Shown here one piece after another: positions 6,264 to 8,027 of a DNA stretch of 8,027 bases. The notes beneath the pieces were generated by a model, which was given only the letters and a program-made list of their open reading frames with translations, did no database searches and was not told the origin of the DNA. The stretch is taken from positions 1 to 8,027 of the forward strand of contig JAKBAQ010000124.1 of assembly GCA_021808985.1 (NCBI GenBank), written 5' to 3'. Position 1 is the first letter of the stretch. Every line of letters starts with the position of its first letter. Source of the stretch: Pseudomonadota bacterium (GTDB lineage Bacteria > Pseudomonadota > Alphaproteobacteria > Acetobacterales > Acetobacteraceae). The position numbers were made by a program, and so were the translations under genes.

Positions 6264-6731
6264 TCAGCGCCTGGCCCGCTCCACCGGCCGCACCCAGTCG
6301 CCCAGGTGCGGCAACAGCTCATGGTCCGGGGTCTTCACCAGATCCTTCACCACCGTGCCGATAATCCTGCCCGACGCGGCGGAATCCAGCGCCGCGCGGA
6401 TTGCCTGCAGCGCATGCACCGGCGCGGCGATAACCAGCTCATCAAACGTCTCCGCCTTCGCCGCGCCATTTATCTGGTGCGCGACATGGCGCGCGAACCT
6501 CTCCTTGGCCAGATCATGCAAATCATGCTCCGGCGCAATCGCATGGCGCGCCGTTGAGTCCGAGTGGAACGACGCACCCGGATGGTCCGATCCAAGGTCG
6601 GACGCGCGCTTATGCGCCTCGCTCGAATTCAGGACAACATCGGTATAAAGCGCATTATCCTCCCTCTCCCGCACGAAGCGCGCATGCTCGCCATCGGCGA
6701 GCACAATCAAAATCCGCAAATAATGAGGCAT
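6264..6731 (-). CDS. 'Host attachment' family protein (PF10116-like)
   Basis: 155 residues from the ATG at 6731 (AAGGA lies about 7 bases upstream; the longer frame would run into the CBS gene). The N-terminal strand LRILIVLADGEHARF (5-19) and the motif DLGSDHPGASFHS...ARHAI (45-65) are typical of the family named for a plant-attachment protein of Agrobacterium. They are followed by LHDLAKERFARHVA (71-84) and FDELVIAAPVHAL (96-108), then GRIIGTVVKDLVKTPDHEL (121-139). No signal peptide or membrane helix, so a cytoplasmic protein. As I recall, the family has been linked by fold to the archaeo-eukaryotic release-factor domain, and a ribosome-related role has been proposed; the attachment name may mislead. 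It is the second gene of a pair, 22 bp after the CBS protein gene, and likely shares its promoter. Family assignment good, function unknown. Confidence 0.85.
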   Translation of the reverse strand: MPHYLRILIVLADGEHARFVREREDNALYTDVVLNSSEAHKRASDLGSDHPGASFHSDSTARHAIAPEHDLHDLAKERFARHVAHQINGAAKAETFDELVIAAPVHALQAIRAALDSAASGRIIGTVVKDLVKTPDHELLPHLGDWVRPVERARR

Positions 6732-6753
6732 GTCCCTATCCTTTCCTGGTTGT

Positions 6754-7251
6754 TCACCCCCGGCCGGCGCGCGGCAGATGCGCCAGCGCGCGCACGATAT
6801 CCGCGCGGCTGACAATGCCGACCACACGCCCATCCCGCACCACCGGCACACGCTTGATATGGTGCTCCGCCAGAATATCGGCGATCTCGCCCAGCAACGC
6901 CGTCTCCGGCACGCTCACCACCTCGCGCGACATCAAATCCGCCGCCTTGCGGTTATCCTGCTTGATATATTCAAGAAAATCCGGCGCCAGATCCTCACCC
7001 TCCGCCAGCATTTCCAGCCACCAGGCGCGGCGCATCTGGTTCTTCGCGCCGAACGGCCGCATGATATCCCCCTCGCTCACCATGCCCAGCAGCACGCCAT
7101 CCGCATCCAGCACCGGAGCGGCGCTGATGCCATGGCTGGCAAGCTGCCGCGCGACCACGGCGACAGCATCGGCAGGATGCACGCTGACCACCTTGACGGT
7201 CATGATTTCAGCGGCAGTCATCAAGGCCGGCGCCGCAGATTTTTCAGGCAT
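6754..7251 (-). CDS. Two-CBS-domain protein
   Basis: 165 residues from the ATG at 7251, chosen because GGAGG lies 8 bases upstream; two in-frame ATGs at 7257 and 7266 are less well placed. CBS domain 1 spans about 14-66 (ISAAPVLDADGVLLGMVSEGD) and CBS domain 2 about 104-157 (IKRVPVVRDGRVVGIVSRAD). The acidic residues at the ends of both motifs (Asp62, Asp151) are at the usual ribose-binding positions. A 37-residue linker with an aromatic WWLEML stretch separates them. CBS pairs bind AMP, ATP or related adenosyl ligands and act as energy sensors. No enzymatic, BON or membrane domain is attached, so it would work by binding a partner. It leads a two-gene minus-strand unit with the host-attachment-like gene, and an FNR box lies 121 bp upstream of its start. 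The partner is unknown. Confidence 0.92.
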   Translation of the reverse strand: MPEKSAAPALMTAAEIMTVKVVSVHPADAVAVVARQLASHGISAAPVLDADGVLLGMVSEGDIMRPFGAKNQMRRAWWLEMLAEGEDLAPDFLEYIKQDNRKAADLMSREVVSVPETALLGEIADILAEHHIKRVPVVRDGRVVGIVSRADIVRALAHLPRAGRG

Positions 7252-7280
7252 GATCATCCCCTCCATATAGCCGGCCCTTG

Positions 7281-7307
7281 CCGGATAAGTCCGGAGCCGG
7301 ACAAGTC
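7281..7307. repeat. 11-bp near-identical direct repeat with an internal dyad
   Basis: CCGGATAAGTC (7281-7291) and CCGGACAAGTC (7297-7307) are direct repeats with one difference, 16 bp apart. Between them GTCCG-GAGC-CGGAC (7289-7302) can form a short hairpin. They lie in the predicted leader of the CBS gene and could be a regulator site or chance. Confidence 0.35.
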
Positions 7308-7342
7308 TTGTTAAAACCCCAACATAAACTCTTTACACGGCG

Positions 7343-7355
7343 CAGTGTCGCACTG
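7343..7355. promoter_or_regulatory. Short dyad in the CBS-chaB intergenic region
   Basis: CAGTG-TCG-CACTG is a perfect 13-bp dyad with a 3-base centre. It overlaps the position expected for the -10 (GACACT, 3 of 6) of an FNR-driven minus-strand promoter for the CBS gene, so it could be an operator. No known regulator is recognised. Confidence 0.3.
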
Positions 7356-7371
7356 ACGATGAAATTCCACA

Positions 7372-7385
7372 TTGATTTCAATCAA
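7372..7385. promoter_or_regulatory. FNR/FixK-type box between the CBS gene and chaB
   Basis: TTGATTTCAATCAA matches TTGAT-N4-ATCAA exactly. A start 41.5 bp away on the minus strand would be near 7337, giving the CBS gene a leader of about 86 bases. In the plus direction the same spacing would fall inside chaB, since the box ends only 16 bases before its ATG. Activation of the CBS unit is therefore more likely than activation of chaB. Confidence 0.82.
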
Positions 7386-7401
7386 AGCCGGCCCTCACGC
7401 C

Positions 7402-7629
7402 ATGCCCTACGCCCGCAACAGCGACCTTCCGCCCCCCATACGCCGAAACCTGCCCGAACACGCGCAGGATATTTTCCGCGCCGCCTTCAACCACGCCCAC
7501 GCCGCCCATGCGGGCGAGCCGCGCCAGGAGGAAGCCGCCTTCCGGATCGCCTGGGCAGCGGTGAAGCACGCTTACACCAAGGCCAACGGCGTCTGGGTCA
7601 AAATCAACCGCCAGGATGAGCCGCCGTGA
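7402..7629 (+). CDS. chaB: ChaB-family small protein
   Basis: 75 residues from the ATG at 7402. MPYARNSDLPPPIRRNLPEH is the usual ChaB opening (MPY..NSDLP..V...LP.H), followed by AQDIFRAAFNHA (21-32) and AFRIAWAAVKHAY (46-58), the conserved helix of the family. E. coli ChaB is annotated as a regulator of the ChaA cation antiporter, but the role is poorly proven, and chaA is not in the window. A longer frame opening at 7372 with TTG is unlikely, because the family motif starts at 7402. No Shine-Dalgarno is visible upstream. The stop lies 26 bases inside the convergent PHA depolymerase gene. Family assignment is strong, function uncertain. Confidence 0.9.
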   Translation: MPYARNSDLPPPIRRNLPEHAQDIFRAAFNHAHAAHAGEPRQEEAAFRIAWAAVKHAYTKANGVWVKINRQDEPP

Positions 7630-8027
7630 ACGCGCAAAGCCGCGGCAATATGGCCCCGCGCCATGCCGCGCCATGAAACAGGCCGAAATGGCCAATCCCC
7701 TCCTGCACATGGTGCGCCCGCAGCGCCGCCGGCAGGGCGCTGCACAGCCCGTGCGCGGCGCGCGTCTGCCCGCGTCCGGCAATATCATCCTCGGCCGCCT
7801 CCATGGTCAGCAAGGCGCTGCGGGTAATCGCCGCGGGCTCCACCACCCTGCCCCGCCATGTCATCCGCCCCCTGGCCAATGCATTATCCCTGAACACGGC
7901 AGCCTGGGTATCGAGAAAAAACTCGCCCGGAATATCCACGGTGGCGAGCAGCAGCCGCACAAAAGGATGCCCGGCACTGTCCTGCCCGTCATCATGCAGC
8001 ATTTTCCTGAAGATTTCACCGCCGCTC
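7604..8027 (-). CDS. phaZ: Intracellular polyhydroxyalkanoate depolymerase, C-terminal part
   Basis: The frame is open to the right edge, so this is the C-terminal 140 residues of a larger protein (family about 400-420). VDIPGEFFLDTQAAVF, then RGRMTWRGRVVEPAAI, then MEAAEDDIAGRGQT and HHVQEGIGHFGLF follow the order of the cytoplasmic PHA depolymerases. The Asp of EDDIAG and the His of GIGHFG are 33 residues apart, the spacing I recall for the catalytic Asp and His of the Ralstonia enzyme; the Cys nucleophile would be outside the window. The enzyme breaks down stored PHA granules, releasing hydroxyacyl monomers that can be activated and oxidised. Its 3' end overlaps chaB by 26 bp on the opposite strand, and no terminator separates them. 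Confidence 0.9.
   Translation of the reverse strand, partial: SGGEIFRKMLHDDGQDSAGHPFVRLLLATVDIPGEFFLDTQAAVFRDNALARGRMTWRGRVVEPAAITRSALLTMEAAEDDIAGRGQTRAAHGLCSALPAALRAHHVQEGIGHFGLFHGAAWRGAILPRLCAFTAAHPGG

Noticed and set aside
6554..7314. Long plus-strand frames opposite the CBS and host-attachment genes
   Set aside because: Ser/Arg/His-rich shadows; the minus-strand genes carry clear family motifs.

Overview
The window is GC-rich, densely coded DNA from a bacterium, most likely an alphaproteobacterium. Acetobacteraceae or a related Rhodospirillales lineage is my guess from the gene content and protein style, but nothing in the window proves it. Nine genes can be supported, two of them cut by the window edges. 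I see no RNA genes, mobile elements, CRISPR arrays or prophage traces.

Left part (1-2316, + strand): the tail of a fatty-acid beta-oxidation operon. It holds a FadJ/FadB-like enoyl-CoA hydratase that appears to lack the NAD-binding dehydrogenase domain, followed after 30 bp by an acyl-CoA dehydrogenase of the LCAD type. This operon ends 13 bp from a convergent gene.

Middle part (2330-5709): a nitric oxide / nitrosative stress module. The hybrid cluster protein gene hcp and a [2Fe-2S]/FAD/NAD reductase gene (probable hcr function) run on the minus strand. The Rrf2-family regulator nsrR is divergent. The 196-bp hcp-nsrR intergenic region carries a clear NsrR operator and a perfect FNR box, spaced so that FNR would activate hcp at about -41.5 and NsrR would block its -10/start region. 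A strong intrinsic terminator lies between hcp and the reductase gene.

Right part (5710-8027): a small secreted low-complexity protein of unknown function; a minus-strand pair encoding a two-CBS-domain protein and a 'host attachment' family protein; a small ChaB-family protein; and the C-terminal end of an intracellular polyhydroxyalkanoate (PHA) depolymerase. Two more FNR-type boxes lie here, one upstream of the secreted protein and one between the CBS gene and chaB. Three FNR-type boxes within 2.2 kb suggest that the right two thirds of the window is a low-oxygen / NO response neighbourhood: Hcp removes NO or its products, and the CBS, release-factor-like and PHA-mobilising proteins could help the cell adjust its energy state. 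That last link is inference from proximity and binding sites.
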